Below are positions 15,920 through 23,544 of a DNA stretch of 36,133 nt, in pieces. The notes under the pieces are model-generated. The model saw only the letters and a program-made list of their open reading frames with translations. It did not search any database and was not told the origin of the DNA. The position numbers and the translations under genes were made by a program. This stretch comes from JBFWIW01 sp050253535. Lineage in GTDB: Bacteria > Bacillota > Clostridia > Oscillospirales > Oscillospiraceae. Numbering within the stretch: position 1 is the first letter of the stretch; every line of letters starts with the position of its first letter. The stretch spans positions 1 through 36,133 of the forward strand of contig JBFWIW010000029.1 of the NCBI GenBank assembly GCA_050253535.1, read 5' to 3'.

Positions 15920-17158
15920 ATGGAGTTAAATTCAATGAAAACATTTGGACTTCTCGGCGAAAAGCTCACGCACAGTTTTTCTCCTCAAATCCATGCGCGC
16001 CTCGCCGATTACGAATACAAACTTTATGAAAAAGCCCCTGAAGAGGTCGAGGATTTCCTGCGCTCCGGATCTTTCGATGGTCTTAACGTGACTATACCAT
16101 ATAAAAAGGCCGTTATGCCGTTTTGCGCCGAGCTCTCCGAAAGCGCAAAGAAAATCGGGAGCGTAAACACGATAATAAGGCGCGATGATAAAACGCTTTA
16201 CGGCGACAACACCGACTATTTTGGCTTTTTGTATATGCTGGGAAAGACCGGCGTCGAGGTATCGGGTAAAAAGGCCCTGATACTGGGGAGCGGAGGAGCC
16301 TCGCTCGCGGTAAGTGCGGCTCTCACGGATTCCGGAGCCTCGGAGATCATCGTCATATCGCGCGGCGGCGAAAACAATTACGAAAATCTACAACGCCACT
16401 ATGACGCGCAGATAATCGTGAACGCGACGCCTGTCGGCATGTATCCCCATAACGGCGTATCTCCGTTAGCGCTTTCAAACTTTGCAGGCTGCGCGTGCGT
16501 ACTGGATCTGATCTATAATCCCCTGAAGACTAAGCTCCTGCTCAGTGCCCAGGCACTCGGCATTCCGTGCGCGGGCGGGCTTTCCATGCTGGTGGCCCAG
16601 GCGAAAAAGGCCCGAGAGCTCTTCCTCGGGGAATCTGTTGACAACGGTATTATAGACGTCATAACGGACGAGATTTCACAAGAGGAAAGGAATATCGTTC
16701 TCATCGGTATGCCGGGTTGCGGCAAGAGCTCAATAGGCCGCGAGCTTGCAGGAATCACCGGACGGAAATTTTTTGATACCGACGTTATGATAGAAACAAA
16801 AGCCGGCAAAACGATACCGCGGATATTCGCTGAAGACGGAGAAGCCGTTTTCAGGGCGGTTGAAAGTGAAGCTCTGGCGGAAGCAACTGCTGAGCACGGC
16901 TGCGTTATCGCGACCGGGGGAGGCATTGTGACCCAGCCCGTCAATTTGGATCTTATCAGGCAAAACGGTGTTGCGGTCTTTCTTGACCGAGCCATTGACG
17001 AATTGCCCTCATGCGGCAGGCCGTTATCTGCCGGCCGAGGCACTGATATCCTAGCAAAAGAGAGAAGGCCTCTTTACTTAAAGTGGAGCGACTATAAGTT
17101 TATAGTCTGCGGAATTTCTGAAACTGCAAATAATATTAAGGAGAAGCTGGCACTATGA
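15920..17158 (+). CDS. aroE-aroK: Shikimate dehydrogenase-shikimate kinase fusion
   Basis: A 412-residue single frame with two complete enzymes. Residues 1 to about 255 are shikimate dehydrogenase: GEKLTHSFSPQIH (substrate serines), NVTIPYK (catalytic Lys), GDNTDYFGF (Asp), GSGGASLAVSAAL (NADP loop), NATPVGMYP and GLSMLVAQAKKA. Residues about 258-412 are shikimate kinase: Walker A GMPGCGKSSIG, FDTD, FRAVESEAL, ATGGGIV and the lid RPLSAG. The fusion joins steps four and five of the pathway in the order AroE-AroK. The join (TDEISQEERNIVLIGMPG) is very short, about 8 residues. Start could be ATG 15920 or ATG 15935; neither has a strong site. It overlaps aroQ by 4 nt. Confidence 0.94.
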   Translation: MELNSMKTFGLLGEKLTHSFSPQIHARLADYEYKLYEKAPEEVEDFLRSGSFDGLNVTIPYKKAVMPFCAELSESAKKIGSVNTIIRRDDKTLYGDNTDYFGFLYMLGKTGVEVSGKKALILGSGGASLAVSAALTDSGASEIIVISRGGENNYENLQRHYDAQIIVNATPVGMYPHNGVSPLALSNFAGCACVLDLIYNPLKTKLLLSAQALGIPCAGGLSMLVAQAKKARELFLGESVDNGIIDVITDEISQEERNIVLIGMPGCGKSSIGRELAGITGRKFFDTDVMIETKAGKTIPRIFAEDGEAVFRAVESEALAEATAEHGCVIATGGGIVTQPVNLDLIRQNGVAVFLDRAIDELPSCGRPLSAGRGTDILAKERRPLYLKWSDYKFIVCGISETANNIKEKLAL

Positions 17159-17598
17159 AAATACTCGTGATAAACGGCCCAAATATTAATTTGCTCGGGC
17201 TGCGGGAGCCCGATCTTTATGGAAAAAAAAGCTATGCGGATTTACTTGAATTCGTTTCACAGGCTTGCGGAGAGGTCAATATTGATGCCGAGTTCTTTCA
17301 GTCCAACAGCGAGGGCGCTATTGTCGATGCCATTCAGGGTGCCTACGGCCGCATAGATGGGATAGTTATTAATCCCGCGGCCTATACCCACACCAGCATT
17401 GCTATTCCGGATGCGTTAAAGGCAATCGCCATACCCACTGTAGAAGTACATCTGACCGATATAAAAGGGCGCGAGGAATACCGGCGCATTTCCTATACGT
17501 CTGAGGCATGTAAAATAACAATTGTTGGAAAGGGCTTCGATGGATATCTGGAAGCGGTACTCTTTTTGAAGGACTATCTGAGAAAAAATCAGGCCTGA
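17155..17598 (+). CDS. aroQ: 3-dehydroquinate dehydratase, type II
   Basis: A 147-residue type II dehydroquinase, the normal length of this dodecameric enzyme. Visible motifs are VINGPNINLLGLREPDLYG with the catalytic tyrosine at the end, FQSNSEGAIVDAIQ, INPAAYTHTSIAI with the catalytic histidine, and EVHLTDI (usually EVHLSN). It dehydrates 3-dehydroquinate to 3-dehydroshikimate, step three of the pathway. It is the last gene of the operon and is followed 9 nt later by a strong terminator. The type II form is unrelated to the type I AroD. Confidence 0.96.
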   Translation: MKILVINGPNINLLGLREPDLYGKKSYADLLEFVSQACGEVNIDAEFFQSNSEGAIVDAIQGAYGRIDGIVINPAAYTHTSIAIPDALKAIAIPTVEVHLTDIKGREEYRRISYTSEACKITIVGKGFDGYLEAVLFLKDYLRKNQA

Positions 17599-17607
17599 CT
17601 ACAAAAA

Positions 17608-17659
17608 AAGCCGGGTCACTGCCGCTGATATGAGCGCGGCAGTGGCTCCGGCTTATTTT
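17608..17659. terminator. Terminator of the aromatic operon
   Basis: A two-part stem: AAGCCGG (17608-17614) with CCGGCTT (17648-17654), and CACTGCCGC (17617-17625) with GCGGCAGTG (17636-17644), followed by a T-run near 17656-17660. An A-run before the stem (17603-17609) makes it usable in both directions, for the aro operon and the convergent HAD gene. Confidence 0.9.
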
Positions 17660-17665
17660 TGTAGA

Positions 17666-18385
17666 TTACAGCTGCGGAAGATCCCCGATGAAGTGTTTTA
17701 GCTCTGAAAAGTTCCCATGGGTATAACGCGAAATATCGATATTGTCCTCGTTCTCCAGAAAATCTGTCAGCAGGAATACTTCCGCCCCTGTTATCGCGGC
17801 GGTTGTATCTTCTTTAGCATTATTTCCCACCATAAGGCACTGCCGCGGGTCCTTGCTCGCCCTCCGCATAAGCTCGTAATAATACTGCGGGTTGGGCTTA
17901 CAGTATGTGCATGTCTCATAAGTCGTCACCATGTCGAAATCATCTGTGTGAAGCCCGATCCAGTCCAGGCGCGACTTAACCGCGGATTCCGGAAAAATTG
18001 GATTTGTAGCCAGTATAATGCCGTAGCCTTTATCACGCAGATTCGTAATCAGCGGTCTGACATCTCGGCCTGCGTCACTTTTAACTACGGTTTTCGCATT
18101 GTTAAAACCCGTACAGTAGAAATCTTCCAGCATGCCCTCAAATCCGCGTACCTGCTCTCCCAGAACGGACGAAAAGGAATCCCAGAACCTCTCGCGGTTA
18201 TACTTTTCCCCGTCATTTAAGACCATGGCTTTTGTGCCTTTCCAAACTGCGGAAATGAGCTCGTCCTTTTTATAACCGAGCGGGGCCATGCAACGGATCA
18301 ATTCGGCAAAATAGGCGTGAATAAATTCATTTTGGTCTATCGGGAGCAATGTCCCGTCCAAGTCGAATAAAACAGTATCAATCAT
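17666..18385 (-). CDS. HAD-superfamily hydrolase
   Basis: A 239-residue HAD phosphatase-like protein. Motif I is DLDGT (FDLDGTLLPI, residues 8-12), motif II is the Thr in ILATNPIF, the motif III lysine is in CKPNPQYY and motif IV is the MVGNNAKEDTTAA region. Note that motif IV reads GNN where GD is usual, so the first acidic residue is replaced by Asn while the second is kept. The large helical cap after motif I places it in subclass I. Substrate cannot be told. It overlaps the upstream DegV gene by 4 nt (ATGA), so both are one operon reading toward the aro terminator. Confidence 0.88.
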   Translation of the reverse strand: MIDTVLFDLDGTLLPIDQNEFIHAYFAELIRCMAPLGYKKDELISAVWKGTKAMVLNDGEKYNRERFWDSFSSVLGEQVRGFEGMLEDFYCTGFNNAKTVVKSDAGRDVRPLITNLRDKGYGIILATNPIFPESAVKSRLDWIGLHTDDFDMVTTYETCTYCKPNPQYYYELMRRASKDPRQCLMVGNNAKEDTTAAITGAEVFLLTDFLENEDNIDISRYTHGNFSELKHFIGDLPQL

Positions 18386-19251
18386 TTCTTCCCCTTAAAT
18401 ATCGTCCCGACGACCCTTGGCCCGGCGTTTACTGCAACAGCGGCGCCTATTTGATAAAAATCCGCCGGGGGATAACCCATACTCGCCGTCATTGCCTCCG
18501 CCATGCTGTCGCGGACCTTTTCATCGTCGCCGTAAATTATGCAGTAAGGCGAACCCGGTTCTATCTCCGCCGCAGTTAATTTTTCGACAGCCGGAATAAT
18601 ATTTTTCTCACCCCGTACTTTTTCCTCTGTCTGAATGACATGGTCATGAATCCGCATAATAGGCCTCAGCCCCAGCGCCTCGCCGACGAACGCGGCAGCA
18701 CTCGGTATCCTGCCCGATTTTGCCGCATACTTGAGCGTATAAGGCGCAAAAATGACGACTGAATTCTCACACCAATCATTCAGACGGCCGACGATCTCAT
18801 CAGCCGGCATGCCGCGCTCCGCCATTTTTGCCGCTTCGATAACCGCAAATCCGTAACCTCCTGAGTAACTCCGGCTGTCAATATTATATATGGCAAAATT
18901 ACCTTTTGCTTTGGGATGCTCCGCAAAAAAATCCTCTCTGGCTATCACGGCATTGTTATATGTAGCCGAACCTTCGGAATTGATTATTACATTTATGACA
19001 TCGGTATATCCGCTCTCATACTGCTGTCTGAATATTTCGACAAATTCGTACGGCGTAACCTGCGAGGTCACGGGTATACCGTCATACTCCTCCATCAGAC
19101 CGTAAAACTGCGCGTTGTCAAAATCATTTCGGCTTATGTATGATTTATTCCCCATGGCAACTTTAAAGGGTACGATCTGAATATCATATTTATTTTCATT
19201 CTCGTATGAGATATCGCTTGCTGAATCCGTCATTATCTTTATTTTTGGCAT
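18382..19251 (-). CDS. DegV-family fatty-acid-binding protein
   Basis: A 289-residue DegV protein. It begins MPKIKIMTDSASDIS, the family start, and carries PVTSQVTPYEF (TSQPS-like motif near 62-70), VINVIINSEGSATYNNA (the S-G/A-T-Y/N ligand loop), the NIDSRSYSGGYGF segment and AAKSGRIPSAAAFVGEALGLRPIM. DegV proteins (FakB-like) bind fatty acids for a phosphorylating kinase FakA; no fakA is in this window. The frame extends upstream to 19359, but GAGGGAGA just before 19251 and a predicted transcript start near 19358 support the shorter protein. Confidence 0.92.
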   Translation of the reverse strand: MPKIKIMTDSASDISYENENKYDIQIVPFKVAMGNKSYISRNDFDNAQFYGLMEEYDGIPVTSQVTPYEFVEIFRQQYESGYTDVINVIINSEGSATYNNAVIAREDFFAEHPKAKGNFAIYNIDSRSYSGGYGFAVIEAAKMAERGMPADEIVGRLNDWCENSVVIFAPYTLKYAAKSGRIPSAAAFVGEALGLRPIMRIHDHVIQTEEKVRGEKNIIPAVEKLTAAEIEPGSPYCIIYGDDEKVRDSMAEAMTASMGYPPADFYQIGAAVAVNAGPRVVGTIFKGKK

Positions 19252-19364
19252 CAATTCTCCCTCTTTTTGTTGGCACCATACCCTGCCGGCCATATTCCGC
19301 GGGCTTTTCGCTATACTTGCGGTATTACTAAAAACACCCATTTTAAGACTTATAAACATTTGCT

Positions 19365-19393
19365 ATAATAACTTATTATTGTTGACTAATCAA
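19365..19393 (-). promoter_or_regulatory. Promoter of the degV-HAD operon
   Basis: On the minus strand TTGATT (19388-19393), 17 nt, TATTAT (19365-19370). The -35 directly abuts the -35 of the divergent GGDEF promoter, within the short palindrome GTTGACTAATCAAC (19381-19394). Confidence 0.6.
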
Positions 19394-19411
19394 CCACAAT
19401 ATCGCTATAAT
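19382..19411 (+). promoter_or_regulatory. Promoter of the GGDEF gene
   Basis: TTGACT (19382-19387), 18 nt, TATAAT (19406-19411). The start near 19418 gives a leader of about 120 nt. It is back-to-back with the degV promoter. Confidence 0.65.
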
Positions 19412-19539
19412 ATAAGATTAATCGTCATAATGAATTTATAGGAAAATAAGGTGTTAGATTATTCCGGTAAAAATATATTTAATATTTAGACGTAAACCAC
19501 ATCATCAAGGGCCGATCGGCTTTGAAAGAGTGAGACTTT

Positions 19540-20664
19540 GTGAGCTTATTTTTAAGAATCGATATCAATATTGTCGCGATAATTCTGCTGGGAATCGTTT
19601 TTGTCATTGCCAGAAGACGCCTGGACAAAAATGATTCACTTAACAAGGCTTTTTTTAACATTTCGGTTATTATTTTAATTCAGCTCTTTATTGAGACCTG
19701 TACATGCATCTTAAACGGGCACTCCAAACGAGAGTTTATTCAGTTTTCATACATATTGCATATATGTCTGCTATCGATAGCGCCTTTTTTGACTTACAAA
19801 TGGTATGTTTTTATCGAGAATATGGTCGGTATTGGAAAATCCTCCGCCTCAATAAGAAAATTGCTTCTGATTCCCGTTGTTATAAATGCAATTCTGGCGA
19901 TACTGTCTCCACACTATAATCTGATATTTTATATTGACAGTTCTTATTTATACCACCGAGGACAGCTTTTTATTTTGACCGCGGCAATAACTTATTTTTA
20001 CTTCATTTATGGTTTGGTGCTGGTAATAAAGCAACGGCGGAGACTTGCGAAGCAAGAATTCATACTCCTGCATATTTTTGCCGTTCTGTCCATGCTGGGA
20101 GGACTGTTTCAATCAATTTTCTATGGCATTCTTCTCATGTGGAGCAGTGTAGCGTTTTCTCTTATCATCGTATATATTTATCTGCAACAGAGAATGGTCA
20201 ATCTGGACGACCTTACCGGAGCCTGGAGCCGAAGCTTTTTTGAGTATTACGTTTCTAATAATATAAGACATGGCGATAACAAAAAAATGGGAATAATTTA
20301 TGTCGACATAGACGGGCTAAAAAGAATTAATGATATATATGGCCACATTGAGGGCGACCATGCTATAAAAATTATAATTGAAATAATAAAAAATTTAATA
20401 AGAAAAAGCGATTTTATTGTCCGGATGGGCGGCGATGAATTTCTTATTGTGCTAAATTGTGAATTACGCGAGGATCTGGAGAATACTATCGACAGGATTC
20501 AGACATCTTTATCGGAATACAATGAGAGCTCGGAAAAAGAATACAAGCTTGAGTGCAGTTTCGGAGCGGATATTTTTGATTCGCGATATGACAACATAGA
20601 GAAATTTATACATCATATCGACACGCTGATGTATGAGAATAAGAAAAATAAGACACGCTGCTGA
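19540..20664 (+). CDS. Membrane-anchored diguanylate cyclase (GGDEF)
   Basis: A 374-residue protein. Residues 1 to about 215 hold six or seven hydrophobic helices; the C-terminal 155 residues are a GGDEF domain with the intact signature GGDEF at 297-301 and the metal/GTP segment IIYVDIDGLKRIND (from 252). An RxxD inhibitory site (R288, D291) is placed exactly five residues before GGDEF, so product inhibition by cyclic di-GMP is expected. The N-terminal domain may sense a membrane or external signal. The start is a GTG at 19540 with a weak AAAGAG site; no better ATG is near. It is monocistronic with a terminator right after. An HD-GYP protein that could degrade the product lies 7 kb away. Confidence 0.9.
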   Translation: MSLFLRIDINIVAIILLGIVFVIARRRLDKNDSLNKAFFNISVIILIQLFIETCTCILNGHSKREFIQFSYILHICLLSIAPFLTYKWYVFIENMVGIGKSSASIRKLLLIPVVINAILAILSPHYNLIFYIDSSYLYHRGQLFILTAAITYFYFIYGLVLVIKQRRRLAKQEFILLHIFAVLSMLGGLFQSIFYGILLMWSSVAFSLIIVYIYLQQRMVNLDDLTGAWSRSFFEYYVSNNIRHGDNKKMGIIYVDIDGLKRINDIYGHIEGDHAIKIIIEIIKNLIRKSDFIVRMGGDEFLIVLNCELREDLENTIDRIQTSLSEYNESSEKEYKLECSFGADIFDSRYDNIEKFIHHIDTLMYENKKNKTRC

Positions 20665-20682
20665 TCATATATTATTATTGAA

Positions 20683-20719
20683 GAAGGAGAACACGCAAAA
20701 ACGTGGTCTCCTTCGTTTT
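20683..20719 (+). terminator. Terminator of the GGDEF gene
   Basis: GAAGGAGA (20683-20690) pairs with TCTCCTTC (20707-20714) and CACG (20692-20695) with CGTG (20702-20705), one mismatch between, loop CAAAAA, then GTTTT. It lies between convergent genes. Confidence 0.8.
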
Positions 20720-20735
20720 AACCGCTTCTTAACGC

Positions 20736-22118
20736 TTATCTCAGAGCGGATATAAGCGCATTGTATATTGCCTGAGTCTGCGCTGTATCTTCAGCACCTA
20801 AAATATACGTCCCGCTTTTTGCATAAATGAGGATAAACGGCGGAACCTCGGGATTCAGGCAGACCTGGCACACTCCCAAGTCCGGTACTATGAATTTCCC
20901 TTTGAGAAGAGTGCCGAAAGCCGTTCCATTAACTTTTGTTGCATCAGGGAGTTCATTCAAAAGTTCGGCAGAATAGATATCACCGTAGGCGATATCATAC
21001 TCCTTTGACAGATGATACGCCCGTATGCCCAAGTCGTCCGTCTCGATAATTACCGGCGTAAACTCCTCCTGCATCATCCATATTCCCGTTAACGGAAGGG
21101 CCATCAGGCAGAGAACGCTGAATGCGATTATTGTTTTCCCCCAAATACTCGCCACGTTAATCGTCGCGCCGAAACCTATCCGTTTATTTATCATCACATG
21201 CGAGTCATTTGGGTTATAGTAAAACATGCCGTTGATCCAATAGTCGTCCTCGTCGGCATAGCTGGATAATCCACTTTTCTCGGTAAGCTTCTGCTGCGCC
21301 GCTCGCGTTTTAAATTCTGCTCGTAAGACGATATAAATCAAGACAGTGGAATAGACGAGCGCCATAATGATCAGCGGCAGCGGTTTATACAGGAAACGCC
21401 ACACGCCGAGCGAGAATAATCCCGTGAGCCACGCAGTCCAAAGCCACGCAGCAGACCAGCTGTGCCGTCTTACCGCCGTAAGTGCAATGTTCAATCTCGC
21501 GTCACCGCCGACAACGTCGGCGCGCTGACGGAAAATAATGCGGTAGAAAAAATAAAATAGAGCAACTATGGCGGCATCTGTCAGATAAGCAGCCATTTCC
21601 GTCCAGAACTCGCCGCTCCCGCTGCCGTAAACGGCCGTGTAAACAACCGGAGCAATGCTCATGATGAAAGGCGGCGCAAACCACCAAACGCTTATTCGCT
21701 TTTTCGGTAGTGCGGCCGCCTCAGTATCCACGAGAATCTTCCCGGCGACGCCGTTTCTCCAGCCGCGCTCCACCTTCAGCAGCCGGAGTTCTCTGTGTGA
21801 AACACTGTACACGACGAACGGGACGATAATGGCAGCTATTAACCACACCATATAGTAAGTCATGGCCACCGACGAATATTTTACAAGGAATACAGCTGTG
21901 AGCAGGAGCGACAGGAGGGCGAGAGCTATGATCAGATTTTTCCTGTACCTTTTGCATATTTCCCCCACCTCCTCGCCGATGATTGCCGCAGACGGCAGCG
22001 TCACGCCAATAATAATGTTCTTCTTCGGCTTTGTTTCGTTTCTAAGCATCAGGCACATTATCGGCAGTATGGGATATATACAGATAAACATAATGATATT
22101 GAAAGCGGTTATGTTCAT
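20736..22118 (-). CDS. DUF5808-containing multi-spanning membrane protein
   Basis: A 460-residue protein with roughly nine to ten hydrophobic segments. Between residues about 285 and 310 it has DDYWINGMFYYNPNDSHVMINKRIGFG, matching the W..G.FYYNP.D....V.KR.G.G pattern of DUF5808. The C-terminal 115 residues are a soluble domain with a PH-like feel (DLGIRAYHLSKEYDIAYGDI). Genes of this type are usually paired with a YtrA-type GntR regulator, as here: the ATG overlaps the GntR stop by 4 nt. Roles in cell-envelope stress or antibiotic response have been proposed for such pairs in Firmicutes, but the biochemical function is not known. Confidence 0.78.
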   Translation of the reverse strand: MNITAFNIIMFICIYPILPIMCLMLRNETKPKKNIIIGVTLPSAAIIGEEVGEICKRYRKNLIIALALLSLLLTAVFLVKYSSVAMTYYMVWLIAAIIVPFVVYSVSHRELRLLKVERGWRNGVAGKILVDTEAAALPKKRISVWWFAPPFIMSIAPVVYTAVYGSGSGEFWTEMAAYLTDAAIVALFYFFYRIIFRQRADVVGGDARLNIALTAVRRHSWSAAWLWTAWLTGLFSLGVWRFLYKPLPLIIMALVYSTVLIYIVLRAEFKTRAAQQKLTEKSGLSSYADEDDYWINGMFYYNPNDSHVMINKRIGFGATINVASIWGKTIIAFSVLCLMALPLTGIWMMQEEFTPVIIETDDLGIRAYHLSKEYDIAYGDIYSAELLNELPDATKVNGTAFGTLLKGKFIVPDLGVCQVCLNPEVPPFILIYAKSGTYILGAEDTAQTQAIYNALISALR

Positions 22119-22492
22119 ATATTTCCCTCCGTCTCATCGTAATACCGCGCGCAAATGCTCAGAAGATCTTCCTTAGAGACAGGGGCAGTCTTTGCTTCAG
22201 ATATGGCGAGCTTCAGATCCTCTCTGGTCTTCTCCGTAAGTCCGCCGCGCTGTGAGATCCCCGCAACCGCGGCGCCGCTTCGCCTGTCCGCAACAATGTA
22301 TCCCTCCTTCTTCAAAAGCGCATAAGCCTTGTTCACCGTCATCATATTCACACCGGCCTCGTCCGCAAGTGCGCGTATAGGCAGGAGCCTTTCTCCCGGC
22401 TGCAGCTTTCCCGAAGCTATACCCACAACTATCTGGTTTCTTATTTGCAAATATATCGGAACATCGCCCGAGAAATCAAGCTGAAGAATCAT
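22115..22492 (-). CDS. GntR-family (YtrA-type) transcriptional regulator
   Basis: A 125-residue repressor-type protein. The N-terminal winged helix begins DVPIYLQIRNQIVVGIASGKLQPGERLLPIRALADEAGVNMMTVNKAYALLKKEGYI, which is the standard GntR DNA-binding domain (usual 'LPS.R.LA..L.VN..TV..AY..L..EG'). The short C-terminal region (about 50 residues) lacks the large effector domains of FadR or HutC types, which places it in the YtrA subfamily. It is divergent from a two-gene ABC exporter and co-transcribed with a DUF5808 membrane protein. YtrA-type proteins typically repress their own operon and an ABC transporter. Confidence 0.92.
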   Translation of the reverse strand: MILQLDFSGDVPIYLQIRNQIVVGIASGKLQPGERLLPIRALADEAGVNMMTVNKAYALLKKEGYIVADRRSGAAVAGISQRGGLTEKTREDLKLAISEAKTAPVSKEDLLSICARYYDETEGNI

Positions 22493-22514
22493 TTTCGCGC
22501 CCTCTTCTTCGCCT

Positions 22515-22542
22515 ATTTTGTATGCTTTATACCGTCTGTCAA
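22515..22542 (-). promoter_or_regulatory. Possible promoter of the gntR operon
   Basis: On the minus strand TTGACA (22537-22542), 16 nt, CAAAAT (22515-22520). The -35 is perfect, the -10 only 4 of 6. The transcript would start close to the gntR start codon. Confidence 0.4.
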
Positions 22543-22570
22543 GCGTATTACAGACAACAGGAACTTAAAG

Positions 22571-22599
22571 TTGACATTCGATTATCAAATTGGTATGAT
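22571..22599 (+). promoter_or_regulatory. Promoter of the ABC exporter operon
   Basis: TTGACA (22571-22576), 17 nt, TATGAT (22594-22599), 11 of 12 consensus bases. The start near 22606 gives a leader of about 115 nt. Confidence 0.75.
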
Positions 22600-22612
22600 T
22601 ATTAAGTTAATA
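22600..22612. promoter_or_regulatory. Candidate GntR operator over the ABC exporter start site
   Basis: TATTAAGTTAATA is a 13-bp perfect palindrome placed immediately after the -10, covering the predicted transcript start. Its position suits a repressor, and the divergent GntR protein is the obvious candidate. It is short and AT-rich, so chance is possible. Confidence 0.4.
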
Positions 22613-22721
22613 TATACTAATCACACATGCTATACCATTGAAATCTTACGCCGCACAACAATTTTAATGCAGTTTACGGCAGAAGGTTAACGGCCATCAG
22701 GTCAATATTGGAGGGAAATTA

Positions 22722-23447
22722 ATGAACGCTATAGAGATTAAAGACCTCACGAAGCGCTTTGGAGAGAGAACAGCCGTGGACTCGCTCTCCCTCTCCGTTG
22801 AAAAGGGGGAGTTTTTTGCTCTTTTAGGGCAAAACGGCGCTGGAAAGACAACGACAATAAGGATGTTATGCTGTCTTTTGCAGCCGACTTCGGGCGATGC
22901 ACTTCTATTGGGAGACAGCATTGTGCATAATCCCGGCGCAGTCAAGCAGAAGCTTAACGTTTCCCCTCAGGAGACGGCGGTAGCTCCGAAACTCTCGGTC
23001 CGGGAAAATCTGGAGCTTATTTCAGAGATATACGGTTTCGGCAAAAAGGCCGCAAAACAAAAAGCCGAGGAAATGCTTACGGCCTTCGGCCTTGCGGACA
23101 GGGCGAAAGACAGGGCACAATCCCTCTCCGGCGGACTGCAGCGACGGCTAAGCATAGCAATGGCGCTCATATCCGATCCCCAGATAATCTTTCTCGACGA
23201 GCCCACACTGGGACTTGACATACGTGCGCGTCGCGACCTTTGGAGACACCTTACGGAGCTCAAGGGCAAGATTACCGTCATCCTCACGACGCACTATCTT
23301 GAGGAGGCGGAGGCCCTCTCCGACAGGATTGCCATAATGGACCGCGGAAAGCTGCAGGCCGTCGGTACGGCGGATGAACTGAAGGCCCAGACCGGCAAGC
23401 CAGATCTCGAGGAAGTGTTCCTCGCACTGACAGAAATAGAGCAGTAA
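22722..23447 (+). CDS. ABC exporter ATP-binding protein
   Basis: A 241-residue ATPase with Walker A GQNGAGKTTT (about residues 38-47), the Q-loop in VSPQETAVAPKLSVRENL, signature LSGGLQRRLSIAMAL, Walker B IIFLDEPTLGLD and the H-loop in LTTHYLEEAE. The signature second half and TLGLDIRAR place it with DrrA/CcmA-type exporters (ABC-2 partner). The ATG has a GGAGGG site. It is divergent from the GntR gene and followed 97 nt later by its permease. The likely role is drug, lipid or peptide export; the substrate is unknown. Confidence 0.93.
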   Translation: MNAIEIKDLTKRFGERTAVDSLSLSVEKGEFFALLGQNGAGKTTTIRMLCCLLQPTSGDALLLGDSIVHNPGAVKQKLNVSPQETAVAPKLSVRENLELISEIYGFGKKAAKQKAEEMLTAFGLADRAKDRAQSLSGGLQRRLSIAMALISDPQIIFLDEPTLGLDIRARRDLWRHLTELKGKITVILTTHYLEEAEALSDRIAIMDRGKLQAVGTADELKAQTGKPDLEEVFLALTEIEQ

Positions 23448-23544
23448 GCTCCAGATTGCTGCCCACCTATGTGCGGACAGCCGCAACTTAAATAAACTAT
23501 ATTCAATTGCTGCATTGCGTTAAGAGAAAGGAATCGTTATAAAT

